Source: Dichotomocladium elegans
Taxonomy: Eukaryota > Mucoromycota > Mucoromycetes > Mucorales > Lichtheimiaceae
Assembly: GCA_025716815.1 (NCBI GenBank)
Contig: JAIXMN010000014.1
Coordinates: 496,001-560,000 of the forward strand
Length of the DNA: 64,000 bases
Reading direction: 5' to 3'
Positions 23,601 through 35,839 of the stretch are shown here, in pieces. The stretch's first letter is position 1. The number at the start of each line of letters is the position of its first letter. A program made the position numbers and the translations under genes. The notes under the pieces were generated by a model that was given only the letters and a program-made list of their open reading frames with translations, did no database searches and had not been told where the DNA came from.

Positions 23601-25536
23601 TTTGCATAATTGTATTCCACAATAATATATATATCAACGAAGGTATTGATGCTTTTTGACAGAATTTTTAATGCACATCGTCCTATAAAAGTGAAATCTC
23701 AATATAACGTATTGGACGGACGTACATCCCTATTATGGCAGAGCTTCCAATGCCGTCATTCTTTTACATAAACCAAGGCATCATATTTATTCATTGCAAT
23801 TCTTGGGGATAGAAAATAAAAGTAGTCGCTCGTTGCCAAGACCCAGGTGTTCGTGTCACTAATGCACTAGGATGTCACAAAGATTTCATCTTAGCGATAA
23901 TGCACGGGCATTTTGTGCAACGCCCAACGTCATGTATTTATCGTATCAGTGTGATAACAAAAATATATATTGGTGGCAATTATCAAGTAGTAGTATATAT
24001 CGTTGCTCTCACAAAGTGCAACCCTCTATGATCTTAGTATCCTTGAGACTTATTCGTGAATTTTTTTTATTTATCCTGTAACTCCAAGAATGACAAATGA
24101 GTGCGCTTCAGTGAGGGACCTAAACTGCTCAACTTCCTATCGCACGAGATATACGCGTGACGACAAGACTGTCTTTTATTCGTTCCGCCTATATTCCTTT
24201 GTAATGGCAAGGGATTTGTAGCTTTCTCGCAGATTTTTTCTTCGCAAACGTAGGATAATGTAACATCGTCCAACCTCGGAACGTGTAATTGATGGATGGT
24301 GATTGACGTCAAGTAACCACCACCCTCCGAATATTATAATTCGCTCTCGAATAGGAATTCTTTGTGAGGGTGATGTTTACAACGTCATAGACGTACCCAT
24401 ATTGTATAAAAAGGGTGGGGCTGTGCCACAAGAAGCGTATTTTCCACGATTCCCGCAGCTATCAGCGTTGCAATAAGCTTCTTTTTACGTGGTGTGCTAT
24501 TTTGGGTCTTCTATATCTGCTACTATAATTCGAATTCAGTCTCTATGTTCATCACGTAACAGAAGTTTACTATATTAATTAGCCTTTTGTTTGTTTGTTA
24601 AAGAACAAATGGATTCTATATATTGGTACTTTAAACGAAAGGATATGAAAATGTGTTTGTCGGACAACGGCAATCACGGGTTACCCACTCGTCATATCTT
24701 GATTTTTGTTTCTAAAATAAGCTTGATTGCTCTCTCATTGATTAACCGGTTCCGTTATGCTTGTTAATGCGTGCATTGTTTCTAAATAGGTCGTCTCAGG
24801 GAAAGAAAAGTTGTTACAACGTACGAAGTCCGTTGTACGAATGTTGTATCACGATCACTCGAAAGCCAAAGCCGCTAACGGAAATCTCGCATGATGAATA
24901 TTTTGAAGACCTCTGAATGACACATTCGAATGTAGTCATTGTTTCTCATAACGTTATTATGAGCAACTATGTGTTGCAAAATATCAAATTTTACGGATTA
25001 ACGAGAGCTGCTCATATAATGTTTTCTGGATAAAGAGGGAGGTTAATAAGATCCTACCCTAATATTCACGAGTAAATTGAAACCCGCGGTAAAACACACA
25101 GACAACCTATCGTCGGGGCTCCTTTTCCGTATGCAATAAGCAATCAAGGGTATCTCGATCGTGTGCTACATTCTTTTCGAAGTCCTGGTAATCACCCTAC
25201 ACCACAAGACATTTGTCATGCCCGAACATATCATTTTGGTACGAAGTTCATGGGAGAACCGCCATTATTTTTACTCATTTTTGCCCGCTCCTATCTCTAA
25301 TTCCCCTGGGAACTAAATGAAGTTTTCTATTCATGGGGAGCTGCTCTATCTCTTGTGTAATTACCGAAGACAGTCGATTGTTGCACAGTTTTTATCTTAA
25401 TACTACACTAACTAGCAACAGCCCGGCGAAAAAAAAAAACATTTTTACTTCACATCATCGGAGACTATTAATCGTTCAGTCCGTCTAACCTTCTTTTTCT
25501 TTTTTCTTTCGATCTATTATCACTTTGTCCTTATCC
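20610..25536. other. 4.9-kb gene-poor stretch
   Basis: AT-rich sequence with scattered open frames of up to 125 codons (for example 21785-22162, Pro/Ser/Phe-rich) that lack domains and conserved exon joins. It contains the inverted-repeat pair at 21466-21621. I see no tRNA. The last 100 bases are CT-rich and probably belong to the promoter and leader of methyltransferase paralogue B. Confidence 0.4.
21466..21621. repeat. Short element bounded by 17-bp inverted repeats
   Basis: TTTACACCACCTCAGTT at 21466-21482 is repeated as its exact reverse complement at 21605-21621, enclosing 122 bases without coding capacity. This is the form of a very small non-autonomous DNA transposon (MITE) or a cruciform-forming site. 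No clear target-site duplication is visible. Confidence 0.5.
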
Positions 25537-27084
25537 ATGGGTGCGCAAATTAGCAAAGCAACATTTTCGAAGGAACGTTATCGAAAGCGGGCGGGATATA
25601 CGGTACGAGAAAACGCTCCGTCGGAGGGCTCAACTGTCAATTTCGACCGGTCCTCGAAGCCGACATATAACGACAAGGATAGCGTATTTTCAGATTCGAC
25701 ATTAAGCCACGGGGATAGTCCCTCTGTTCATTCAACCGACCTGGGAACGTCTTCGCGGAGCATATCGGTTAAACTACCACGGCGGCCACGTAGGGCCATC
25801 TGCCAGAAGAATGACACTAGTAACGGTTCAAGTACCGATATAGACCGCACGAGCCTGTCTTCCTTCAAGAGCGACGAAATCTCCCACGCACATTCTGTCC
25901 CGTCGACATTTGCTAAGGACATTGCTCCTGCCCAGCCCTGCGCATCAGACGTATTTGTTTTTAATCGAAACGATGAACAAGAATACAACCGGTAAGTTAT
26001 CCGATAACTGCAGCTGTACATTAGAAGAAGCGTCCACATTAATAAACTTATAGTCAATTGCGGCAGGTACATACACAAGAAACAAGCGATATCGATTTTA
26101 AGATACTGACCCACTTGTGTAGCATTATATCCTAAAACAGGTGCTCGGTGGCAATCTCCAGATTGAGCTTGATACGCCGCCCAAAATGGTTCTTGATAGC
26201 GCGTGTGGTGCAGGTTCATGTTGCTTATCCTCAATAATTTTTTCTTGTCCTGAGGCTTGCTAACCCCCGGTTTTTCACAGGTGCATGGGCGATTGAGATG
26301 GCTCGAACATACCCTGAAAGTAAAATCATAGCTATGGATATTTCCTTGCCACTTGATGCTACCCACACATCGGGAATCCAACCGACCGTACCCAATATAT
26401 CTTTTACATCGGGTGACATTCTATCACATCCACTTCCATTCGAAGACTCGACATTTGACTTTGTATACCAGCGAGAAGTCGGTATGGTTGTTCCGATGAA
26501 TTATTGGGCGCCTTTGTTCAATGACTTTGCAAGACTTCTGAAACCCAGTGGCGTCTTGCATCTCGTAGAATATGGTGATTGAAAACATCTTGATGTAAGG
26601 TGACCTGAACTAACATATTCGCACGTGCATAACCGGGCAATAGATCTCGGATTCCCTAGTTGTGGCCCACTATCACGGATTGTAAACAAAGCGATAGAAG
26701 ACCTACTCAAAGCCGCTGGCTATGAGCGGTATTTCACGGGTGCTTTTGAAACCATGCTGATCGACACTGGATTCTCAGATATAAGAATACAATCATTTCA
26801 TATTCCCATCGGTGAATGGCCTGAAAATAATGGTACGCAATCCAGCAGCATGCTAGAAAACATAGTTCTAGATGGCTAACATGATTCTAGCAGTGGGGTT
26901 GCAGCAGGGTTTTTTAATGAAGGATCTGCTGAAAGGCCTACTCAAGTTACTCAAGCCAAAAATAGGACCCTACCTCCAGATCTTCATGGATGATTACGAT
27001 CAGTTTTGTGCAGCAATGTTGGACGAAATAGAAGCAAGCAGATGCAGCTACGAATGGAAAGTAATTACTGCGAGAAAAGTATGA
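25537..27084 (+). CDS. Class I SAM methyltransferase with N-myristoylation-type start, paralogue B
   Basis: Exons 25537-25991, 26054-26066, 26123-26213, 26281-26574, 26644-26832 and 26891-27084 join to 411 residues. Exons 2, 3, 5 and 6 have exactly the lengths of paralogue A (13, 91, 189, 194 nt). Starts MGAQISK with following basic residues, again matching the myristoylation consensus. Ser-rich linker to about residue 150, then HYILKQVLGG, MVLDSACGAGAWAIE (motif I), YPESKIIAMD (acidic residue that usually binds the ribose), PFEDSTFDFVYQREVG and LLKPSGVLHLVEY. The C-terminal part LQQGFLMKD matches LQQGFLLKS in paralogue A. Start chosen over the non-ATG upstream frame because MGAQ is shared. 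Substrate unknown. Confidence 0.85.
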
Positions 27085-27358
27085 TGTGGCGGCCCAACCG
27101 TGGAACTACTATGATCTAGACTATACCCATCTCATAACATTTTCTATGTTCATAATTTTACTTAAAGCAATAAACTGTTAACTTAATTCTGAGGAGCATT
27201 TTGACAAATACGTCTTTACCAGACAGATCTCAGTAACTGGCTAATACCGTCTAATAACAGGAATTTGCAAAACCAAGATATCAATTTCTGTATAAGTATT
27301 TTGCTACTGCACCTATTATCAAAAGATAAATAACTATCCATCAATCAAATATTCGTTT

Positions 27359-27641
27359 GGAGGTCAACCAATGCTCGCTTACATTGCTCGCATTGGTCTA
27401 GATAAAGGCTCTACACCACGTATGTACAATGGTAAAGTCACAATGTAACTACAGGTTATGCATGTCCAGAATGTTGACCATTGTCCAGAAAAATGGTAAC
27501 CATGAATTTTAGAAACAGGGTGATAGTTACTGGATAAAATGCTAGAAAGAAATCCAACAATATACCCGATTGTACATACCCTGGTGTAGAGCCTTTATCT
27601 AGACCAATGCGAGCAACGTAAGCGAGCATTGGTTGATCTCC
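27359..27641. mobile_element. 283-bp foldback/MITE with 60-bp terminal inverted repeats
   Basis: Left arm 27359-27418 and right arm 27582-27641 are reverse complements over 60 bp with two differences seen. Each arm itself holds a CCAATG...CATTGG palindrome. The 163-bp centre has no open frame of note. The flanks share only TTT, so a 3-bp target duplication is possible but weak. The long, near-perfect arms suggest fairly recent mobility or gene conversion between arms. Confidence 0.8.
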
Positions 27642-29674
27642 TTTGCGTAATTTTGCACGCCGATTTTTTTTGAAGAGGTGAAAGCCCTTTTTCCTTTAGA
27701 GTTTGTTTCGTTGAAAAATGGCTTCTAACACGTATGCTCCTCAATAATACAATGGATTTTTTAAAGGAAGGACATATATACATTTATAAAGCATCAAGCA
27801 CGTTCTTCTTGCTATTGTAGTTGTGTGTCAACCACAAATTTGCACACCAGCTTTCTTGATTGCCCATTGCCTCCGGGAAACCACGGCATCTTTCATAGCG
27901 TATTCGTCGCCGGATAGGCATTGATAGCACCAAGAACGTATGTCACTATCATATACCTTATTTCCAAAATAAAAATCGTACACGAGATAAAATAATGTCG
28001 TATAAAATATGAAAAAGACAGACTTAAAGTTTGTTAGTTAGTCAATAAAAAATTACTTCTTCACTACACCCGTCAACTCATAACACGCCGTTCTTCCAAG
28101 CGAATAAGGCCGTGGTCATTCTGAATGCGTCAGCGATAACTAACTCGGAAAATTATTGCTGTGATGATGGTCGGGGTCATGACCGCCTCGATCAGTCTGA
28201 GAGTATACGACGCGGTCTTCTGGCCTTGTTCGTCATGCTCTTACGTTCCGCTGCTCTGGTTCAGGCGAGTGTGGCCTTCCACGAGCTGCAGACGTTTGTT
28301 AGTGCTTCCTCTCTGAAAACTTGCGGGGATGATGCCGCTCGTCTTCCCAGAGACCATGAAGGATATGATGCATGTTCAGAGCCACCGCCAGATTCTGATT
28401 CCATAACCTTAATTGACGAACGCCCGTTACCATGCATGCTATACAGTACAGCTTTGATTTAAAAATCTATTGAGACATTAATATATTAGAAAATTTTGGA
28501 AAAATATACACAATTGATAGTCTTTCATATCATAGCAGACCATGGCAGATGATGCGGGATTGTTGGGTCATCTATATGGGTGTGAATTAGGCATTATTTT
28601 AAACTATACTGGTTATCGAAAGCGCTCGCCTGAGTTCTTTGGTGATACATCGAAGCAATATACATATAGAGTACTGTATGTAATGGTACCAGTATTTTTT
28701 TACTCGGCTACGGAATTGCTCACTTATTATGAACAAGCGCGATAAGGGTCACACAAACGATGACTACTGTATTTCTCGTATAAACATATGTATATAAGGA
28801 GGCGGATCTCTTTCATTTTTTGCCTGTGACATGACCATACGAAAAGCACAAGGCCAAACATTGAGCCACGACGGCGTGTGCCTGCAGGAATCAAACTAGC
28901 ATCCTTATCACTGGCATGCACCACACTCAGCAAGCAACGAGGGTCATGAATATTCTCCAACGGGCAATATTGCTTGTCAACGAGAGCTGACAGGATTAAC
29001 CCCAACCACGTATGCTACCGGTGACAAAAGCAAGAGAATCTTAGCTGCTTACTTTTGTACTTGAGTAATTCTCAGCATAATTCATTAGTACTTGTTTCGT
29101 AGCTCTTTCATTCACTTCACTATACACTTACGCTTCTATAACTGGTAAGTAACAGTTTTTGTTCAATTATCGCAGGAATCCATTACCTTTTGGAGAGAAT
29201 TCTTTTGAAGGTTCCAAACATTGCTCCCGAATGGGTGGCTTCGGTCCTACAATAGGACCGCACGTGAAGGAGAGAATGACGAGATTTACATTCATATAGA
29301 ACAAATCATAGGATATCGACTTGCAGGGCCGGAAAAGACACCGATTTAAGGAGGACGTGAGCTACGTTGTAAATAGGCTTGGTTACATAGATCATCACCT
29401 AACTACTTAAGAACAAAGCAGATAATTTTATGGTGAGGATTTCTTTCGTTAATATTTATGGTCATATGACAAGTCCCCACCACCAGCGCACAAGCAGACA
29501 TTGTATACGCAATGACTCTCAGCGAATGGAACTACAAGTGATAATATTCATGCTTAGCCAGTCGGAGGGAATCGGATAAAAGACTCTGAAGTAGCCATTT
29601 TCTCTAAACAGATAGGTCTGTTTCAATTTGGGCTTCTCCCTTTTCTGTTTTGGCTCTCCTTCACACTTTTCGAA
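27642..29674. other. 2-kb stretch, no supported gene
   Basis: Open frames at 28112-28462 and 28542-28745 have no recognisable domain or exon partners. The stretch is AT-rich at its start and ends in the leader of the PRELI-domain gene, with a CT-rich tract near 29632-29668. Confidence 0.4.
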
Positions 29675-30385
29675 ATGAAGATCTTCGAATCAGTGCATGA
29701 CTACAACTACAACTGGAGCCAGGTCTCAGCAGCAAACTGGCAAAAGTACCCTAATGAGAACTCTCCTCACGTAAAGCACGTGGATGTATTGAATCGGACG
29801 ATCGATCCGCAAACCGGCATCTTGATTACAGAGAGGCTCTTCACAGTGACGCAGAATGTACCAGCTTTAATCCTCAAGGTAAAGAACGCATACCTCTTTT
29901 GGATGGGAGACGGATGGTTGGAAGAGCAATGAAAGTTCCCAGGCAGAAGACTGACGGCGCGTGAAGATCATGGGCTCGGGGACCACGCACTATGTCCGTG
30001 AAATATCGACTATCGATCCTCGCACAAAAACTCTGACCATGAAAAGCATCAACCTGACTATGTCCAACATATTACGCGTAGAGGAGACTATCCGATACGA
30101 AGAGCATCCTCTAGATGAACAGAAGTAAGTGCAAGTAAAAGGAGACACTGGCCGAAGAGATTCTCTAAAAAAATAATTAGAACTCGGTTTACGCAGCAGG
30201 CTGCAATTTCTTCGGGCAGTCTAATGTCTCGGTGGGGAAATCTCCTGGAGGAATTCACACTACGACGATTCCAACAGAACGCAGCTACCGGGCGAGAAGG
30301 TTTCCACAAGGTTCTGGAACGATTTGTGGTGAGGGCAGAGGCGAGCAGAGAAGAGAAAGAAGCAGCAACGGCGGAAAATGAATGA
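29675..30385 (+). CDS. PRELI/MSF1-domain mitochondrial lipid-transfer protein (UPS family)
   Basis: Exons 29675-29878, 29967-30124 and 30181-30385 join to 188 residues, nearly all PRELI domain. Seen: MKIFESVHDYNYNWSQVSAA start, WQKYPNENSPHVKHVDVLNR, ERLFTVTQNVP, then HYVREISTIDPRTKTLTMKS and VEETIRYEEHP, and a helical Arg/Glu-rich C-terminus. From the family: UPS/PRELI proteins pair with Mdm35/TRIAP1 in the mitochondrial intermembrane space and shuttle phosphatidic acid (Ups1) or phosphatidylserine (Ups2). The YVREISTIDPRTKTL block looks closer to Ups2/3 than to Ups1, but this was not tested. Intron 1 skips an in-frame stop at 29930-29932. Confidence 0.88.
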
Positions 30386-31079
30386 TACCCGAATAGCACC
30401 CTATGTAGAATTTCCTGTAGAATACCGTTAAAGCTAAAAGAAGAAGGGTTGACAAGCGGACAAACAGTTGAGTCCGTTATTGCACTATATTGTTGTCTGA
30501 AGAAACCCCGAAACATGAATATTCCTCAAAGTAACACTAGCTGAGGGCTTATCTGCTACATTGACATGGCAGACGGCCATATGTATTAAGATAGCCAGCT
30601 GCTTGTACCAAGCTAGTCAAATAAATACGCATAATATGCATATGCTATGATAGGCACCATAGAATTGTCGCAATTTGGATCAACGGATTCTCCGTTACAA
30701 CTGTTACAAACAAAACCTTAGAGATCACTCAGCTTTAACCTAGTCGATGGTTCATCAACATATGTAATCAATGTCCTGTTTTCCCAAGAATATATCGCGT
30801 TTTATCTCGCTCTTGACAGCTACCCACGTTCGCTCACTTGAACAGGATTGAGGCTAATAAGACGGAACATGGTATATCGATATCCTCAAAATGATATACT
30901 CAGCGGGATCCTCGGTCGTATGAATATTTGCATTGTTCAATACTGATATTCGTTAATGTGTTTAAATTTGTCGATCTAGTTCACCAGAGACGTAAGGGAA
31001 CTGAGTTATAGTCCACTGTTTGCAAATTTGGGTTGACCTACTCGCTTTATTTCTTGGCTGATATCTACGAGCGTTGCAC
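30386..31079. other. AT-rich spacer, possibly the rest of IS630-like copy 3
   Basis: No gene seen. On - it continues from the third IS630-like relic, so part of it may be decayed catalytic region, but I could not align it with confidence. Confidence 0.3.
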
Positions 31080-31500
31080 GCCACGTTAAATGATGACTGA
31101 TGTCAAGATAACTCCACTCGTTTTTCATAAACGGATGAAATATTGTTTTAGATACTTCAACGTCCTCAGACATCATTATTAGTTGCTCCGCAAATGGTCC
31201 TAGGTAATGGATGAATTCTCAGCAACGTACTCTAGAATAACGAAATCATGCCAGAGTCCTTTTATACTGTAATATTCAAGCATCAGCTTGAAAAGTCTGG
31301 CTATAGACACTTACAGCTACGCTTTTATTCATATAATATCTGAGTCTTGCATAGCAACAAGTTCTTTGTTACCGTTATAAGCCAGGTTACGGAGATATTC
31401 TGTGTAGTTGCTCATCAACGACATAATCTATAAACTCAAGGTACCCACGGTCCTCAGTAACATGTCTTTGCCCATCTTCGTAAAGAAATCAAATGGAGGA
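31080..31500 (-). mobile_element. IS630/Tc1-like transposon relic, copy 3
   Basis: On -, 31490-31390 reads TACGAAGATGGGC..., then TATAGATTATG.CGTTGATGA, aligning with 11744-11815 of copy 1. Farther on, 31250-31110 aligns with 12165-12300 of copy 1: GTTATTCTAGAGTACGTTG, CGGAGCAACT and TTTATGAAAAACGAG. Stops and indels break every frame. It lies just upstream of the third methyltransferase gene. Confidence 0.55.
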
Positions 31501-31764
31501 TCGGCAGGTCCGAAAAGGGTTGCTATTTTTTCTTTCATCGAAGTACATCTGGCACGGGAAGATTATGTATGCAAGGCCACTTGACGAAAGCCACTTTTCA
31601 TGCACACGATGTGTGTGCAACCGTACATTGTTGGAAACCACATGGTGACACCGTAAAGTGTAGTGAAACAAGGCGCCTCTCTTGTTTGCGCCAAACGCAT
31701 TAAATAGATAGGATCAGCTTCTTTTGCATTATGACGTTTCTTTTTCTTCCCCCTTACCCTTACG

Positions 31765-33352
31765 ATGGACTCTACCGAAAAGAGAAATCAGTGGATACAG
31801 AACTGGGTTTCGTTCTTAAAACAACCTCGATATCGCAATAAGACGAATCGTCATTCCTTTTCCACATCCTCTCTCCATGACACATTAACACATTCATTAG
31901 CTGAGCGCCGATCTTCTCAGCAAACAACCGCGACCACGGCGACCACAACCAACTCTGCTCTTTCGGACGATGATAGGGTCACAGCTCCGCCTTCTGAACA
32001 TATGCAAGAGACTGAGGAACGTTTTCGACTGAGAGGTTTATGGAAAAAGTCACGACGAAACAAATCAAGGAACAATCCGCAATTCCCTTTAATCAGCCAA
32101 ATGAGTGGACAGCAGCATTCCAACAATCTTTATGACCGCAAAGAATCTTTTAGTGGTCCTTCACAGTTCTCTTATGAGGAAACCATGATACGACACCAGA
32201 AAAGTTGCCAAGAACTCCACAAGAAACGCCTCTCCGTCACGTCACTCAGATCAGGTGATCTTAGCCCTGACACGTCGCGGCCCGCTTCTCTTTTCTATTC
32301 CCGACCTATATCGCCTGCATTAACAAAGGACAATAACGATGACGACAGCGACGCGTGCATATCAGACGATCACAAACACAACCTGCCGCTAGACCGATGG
32401 GACATAAAGCCTGAGCTTGTGCAATTGGCAATGGACAATAGCCTTTTTTGCAGCCCTTTCGATATTTCCCCTTCCGCAAGTGCATCCGAAAAGCATGTAC
32501 TCCAAGTTGGGTAAGCGGGTTTCGGGTATACGTGACAGCTATGCGTCCTGACTAAATTTCTGAAGTTGCGGGGATGGCTTTTGGGGAGCCCGTGTGGCTA
32601 TGGAATACCCAAAATGGACTGTCGTCGCTGTGGACGATCGTCCATCGTTTGACAAACATTATAGACCGCCACGAAAGAATCTGAAGCTTCTCCGAAACCC
32701 TGATGTGTCGCTACTTACAAACCTCCGGCGCATGCCCGACCACAGCTACGATTTGGTCCATTGTCGATTCCTGATCCTTTCTCTGACCGCAAGCGACTAT
32801 CAAAGTCTCTTACAGCAATGCTGGCGCGTTTGCAAGCCGGATGGTTACATTGAAATTTTGGAGATGGATATGTCTGTCTATTATTCTCGGCCGAGCTCCG
32901 GTACTATCATGCAAACATTTAATTCAGAGGGTACTTTAAGTTTTATTCACACGCGCATTTTCGGACAATACAAGCTCACACATGTACACCGTTTTGCGTT
33001 AGCCATTAATGTGATGGAGTCAAGATCTTTAGATCCAAAACTTGCAAGACAGCTTGACACAATGGTCACCAAGCTGGCAGAGGCTGGTGACGATTTCCAA
33101 GTTCTTTATCATGGCAACTACGCATCGTTTCCCCTGGGTATATGGGGTGGCCGCATCGGGGTCATGTTCCGCGATGATTTTCGTGGTCTCTTTGAGAGAT
33201 TCCACCCAGTGATTGCAGAAGAGAACCAGGTTGAGCCATATACAGATCGCGAATTGGAATCAGTGCTCGAGCTGTTGGATGCAGAAATGGACCTTCATCG
33301 GGCTTATATGAATCTTCATTATACTTATGTTCAGAAAGTCTACTGTAAATAG
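31765..33352 (+). CDS. Class I SAM methyltransferase C, long disordered N-terminus
   Basis: Exons 31765-32510 and 32566-33352 join to 510 residues; the intron falls inside the glycine-rich motif I (VGCGDGFWGARVA). Residues 1-~225 are Ser/Thr/Arg-rich and low complexity. The domain continues with WTVVAVDDRPS (ribose-binding acidic residue), SYDLVHCRFLILSLT and CWRVCKPDGYIEILEMD, the typical motif II/III order. Unlike paralogues A and B it starts MDSTEK, so no myristoylation signal. Intron number and position also differ, which argues for an older split. The substrate is unknown; similar domains in fungi include LaeA-like regulators, but nothing here is specific to them. Confidence 0.85.
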
Positions 33353-33821
33353 CATGATACACGCTCACCATTAACCGCCAGTTTACTCCTGTCCCTCCCC
33401 CTAAAAAAAGTAGCCATTTAGCCCTGTGCTCCTCTAATGAAACCAAAGCCGTAAATAATTCTCCATAGTAGAAACACCGACGTATGAGTTCCCTTCTGAT
33501 CAATCTTGCAACAATATTTATGAGATCACAGCTTTGTACAGACTCGGACGAAAAATGCAGACACTCTGATGAAAAGAAACTGGATTCCTGCGAAGCTGCA
33601 CAAGCTAATATTTGAGAAAGCTTGAGTGCATCAACCGGTCTTGTCAAATCTCAAGCGGAGATTGACATGGACTGCTCTTCTCTTGCCAGCCATAATAAAC
33701 AACCATAGACAGCTCTTACCTGACTAATCCCCTCACTCACCAAAATCCAACAAGTAAGAGCGTGAAATGGGATCATACTACTTCTCATGAGATTTTTTCT
33801 TATTGAATTTTTTTCCTAGCC
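33353..33821. other. Intergenic region between methyltransferase C and IMG2
   Basis: About 470 bases. An open frame on - (33162-33647) overlaps the end of the methyltransferase gene and has no recognisable domain. The promoter and pyrimidine-rich leader of the mL49 gene should lie at the 3' side. Confidence 0.4.
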
Positions 33822-34127
33822 ATGCTTCGCTCCCTTAATCTCCTCGCCAAACGATCTTACTCTACGAGCACCTCACCTTACTTTGTTGCACGTACCTCAA
33901 ACAACGGTCTTCCTGTATATACCGATTTCAAAAATGGCGGAACCCAACATTTAACGATTATTCGTCGCATTGAAGGTGACGCGGAGGCGTTAAAGAACGA
34001 CATTGTTTCCCTATTTCCCGATGCCCCTAAGAACTTTGCGCGCGTCAATCCTGTCAATAACCATGTTATCCTCAAGGGCATCCACATGAATGAAATTAAG
34101 CAATGGCTGATCGAGAAGGGTTTTTAA
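33822..34127 (+). CDS. IMG2: Mitochondrial large-subunit ribosomal protein mL49 (Img2)
   Basis: An uninterrupted 101-residue protein. Seen: an Arg/Ser N-terminus MLRSLNLLAKRSYSTSTS that fits a mitochondrial presequence, then YFVARTSNNGLPVYTD, FKNGGTQHLTIIRRIEGD and a C-terminus with VILKGIHMNEIKQWLIEKGF. The order PYxVxRT...LPVYTD..NGGTxxLTIIRKI is the mL49/Img2 signature; the protein is a component of the mitoribosomal large subunit. It is at the short end for the family because little precedes the conserved domain. It is one of few intron-free genes in the window. Confidence 0.92.
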   Translation: MLRSLNLLAKRSYSTSTSPYFVARTSNNGLPVYTDFKNGGTQHLTIIRRIEGDAEALKNDIVSLFPDAPKNFARVNPVNNHVILKGIHMNEIKQWLIEKGF

Positions 34128-35736
34128 AGATACTTCTTGGTTCTTTTCCTCCTTCGTTTTCTCTTTTACTCCTCACCATCATATTTTCCTGTGCCATGTA
34201 AATACATACTCTTTTAGCTTTGCACCAAACGTTCAAAAAGAAGGTATAATTGATAAAAGTTTGGGATTTGACTGCAAAAGATGTCTGGGCGGTACAATTC
34301 CAGCCAAAGTCAAGAGAGTAAGTAACTCGGTGGCAGGACAAGAAAGCATGTTAGCCACTAAGAAAGTGTATTCTGATTCCTTGCGAGCCTTTATACATAA
34401 CTCTGCCCGAGTCTATCCTGACAGACAACCTTTCTTATTTCATCCTTGCGAACATTACCGTACATTGAAGCAGGCTGCATCGAGCCTATGTCTTTAACCC
34501 AAATTATTTCAATTGTAGTTAACACAGTTGGTGTATTTTGATGTGTGGTTTCGTTTAAATGGAATACTTGTCTTTAGTTTAACCCACGCTGGACAGCAGT
34601 ATTGTAATAGAGGAGACAGTGATAACAGAGCGGTCTGATCGATGCAGTCATGTTACATTGGATTGCCAATAATGGTGATGATATGCCATGTGCTGCAGGT
34701 ACCCAAAGCATAAAAAGGTTGGGCAGATTAAACGTTTGGGATATACCAAAAGCGTAGGTGTGTTATTCAACGGTCATCTGGGCCATTGTTAAAGCAATTA
34801 GGCTATAGTAAAGTAAGCAAGACCATGGCCTCTCCTGTATCCAGAAACTGGATAATGGGCTGTTCGGTGGAAATGAAGTGGTTTCCCAGACTTACCAGGG
34901 CACTGGACATGACGATGTTGTTCTCAAAAGCGCCTATAGTGGAGCGCTTCTTTCATACATGTATCTGGTAAGTACCATCACGAAGAGGGTGTGGTTGAGG
35001 AAGTAGTATCGACAACAGCTGCATCCACAATGGGCTCCACGACTGTACATGGCCAAGAACACCATCAGAATACAGATATAGCTGGCTCAAAAGCTCGTGT
35101 ATAGGACCGATTGTTTGTCAGGAGCACTGATTTTTGGAGCAATTAGAGCCTACAACCTGTTATACTCTCCTCAGATCCGTGTGATCTTCGGAATATAGGA
35201 AGCAAGTGATTCGCTTTTTTGTGAAGGTGACAGGGGAAAGCCCAGTAGCAGATTTAGCAAACCCAGCTGATTAGAGGCGTCAGGAACTTTTGCCCTTGGT
35301 GATTGGGTTTAGTGTCAGAGATGCAGCTCTTTTTGAAAGTTAGAATGCAGGTGATGTGGATATGGGCATTTTGGAATGACAGCCCTTTTGAGGTTTAAAT
35401 GGGGTGCTAATGACTAGAGAAGGAAAAAACGGACCGGTGGTAATGTCGATTTCGTGCGGGATTGTGACATTAGGTATGTCGGATAGGGTGATTGAGTGTT
35501 CCTAAGTGGTTTGCTTGTTCTGAAGAACGGGAACTCTCTATTAACAAACAAAAATTATTAAACCTCATCATTTATATGGGCCTGTAATGTAAAAGAAAGC
35601 ACGATAACGTGGCCGAGATGAAACTTAGTTTATTTGTGAGGCATAAGGGACCATGCTCAATGGAGCTTATGTTCCAAGTAGCGCGGAAGTAAATGATATG
35701 AATAAGTATATGAAGAAACAGTGAAAAAACAGAAAT
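34128..35736. other. 1.6-kb stretch, no supported gene
   Basis: Short open frames (34261-34497, 34786-34971) have no recognised domain. The stretch ends at the tRNA-Ser gene. No repeat arms were noticed. Confidence 0.4.
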
Positions 35737-35819
35737 GACAACATGGCCGAGTGGTCTAAGGCGTGAGACTAGAAATCTCATGGGCTCTGCCCGCGCAGGT
35801 TCAAATCCTGCTGTTGTCG
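35737..35819 (+). tRNA. tRNA-Ser (anticodon AGA)
   Basis: Acceptor arms GACAACA and TGTTGTC pair fully with a discriminator G at 35819. The anticodon arm is TGAGA-CTAGAAA-TCTCA, giving anticodon AGA. A long variable arm with GGGC/GCCC stem marks it as a type II (serine) tRNA. The T arm GCAGG-TTCAAAT-CCTGC is perfect. No intron. A T7 run (35821-35827) directly after it is the Pol III terminator. Confidence 0.95.
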
Positions 35820-35820
35820 A

Positions 35821-35827
35821 TTTTTTT
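35821..35827 (+). terminator. Pol III T-run terminator of tRNA-Ser
   Basis: Seven T residues start two bases after the tRNA 3' end. LTR sequence begins about 13 bases further on. Confidence 0.8.
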
Positions 35828-35839
35828 CCCTCTTTCTGT

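Noticed and set aside
28850..28960. tRNA-like T-arm and anticodon-arm words on the minus strand
   Set aside because: The T-stem has two mismatches, no acceptor stem can be formed and no terminator follows; at best a relic.
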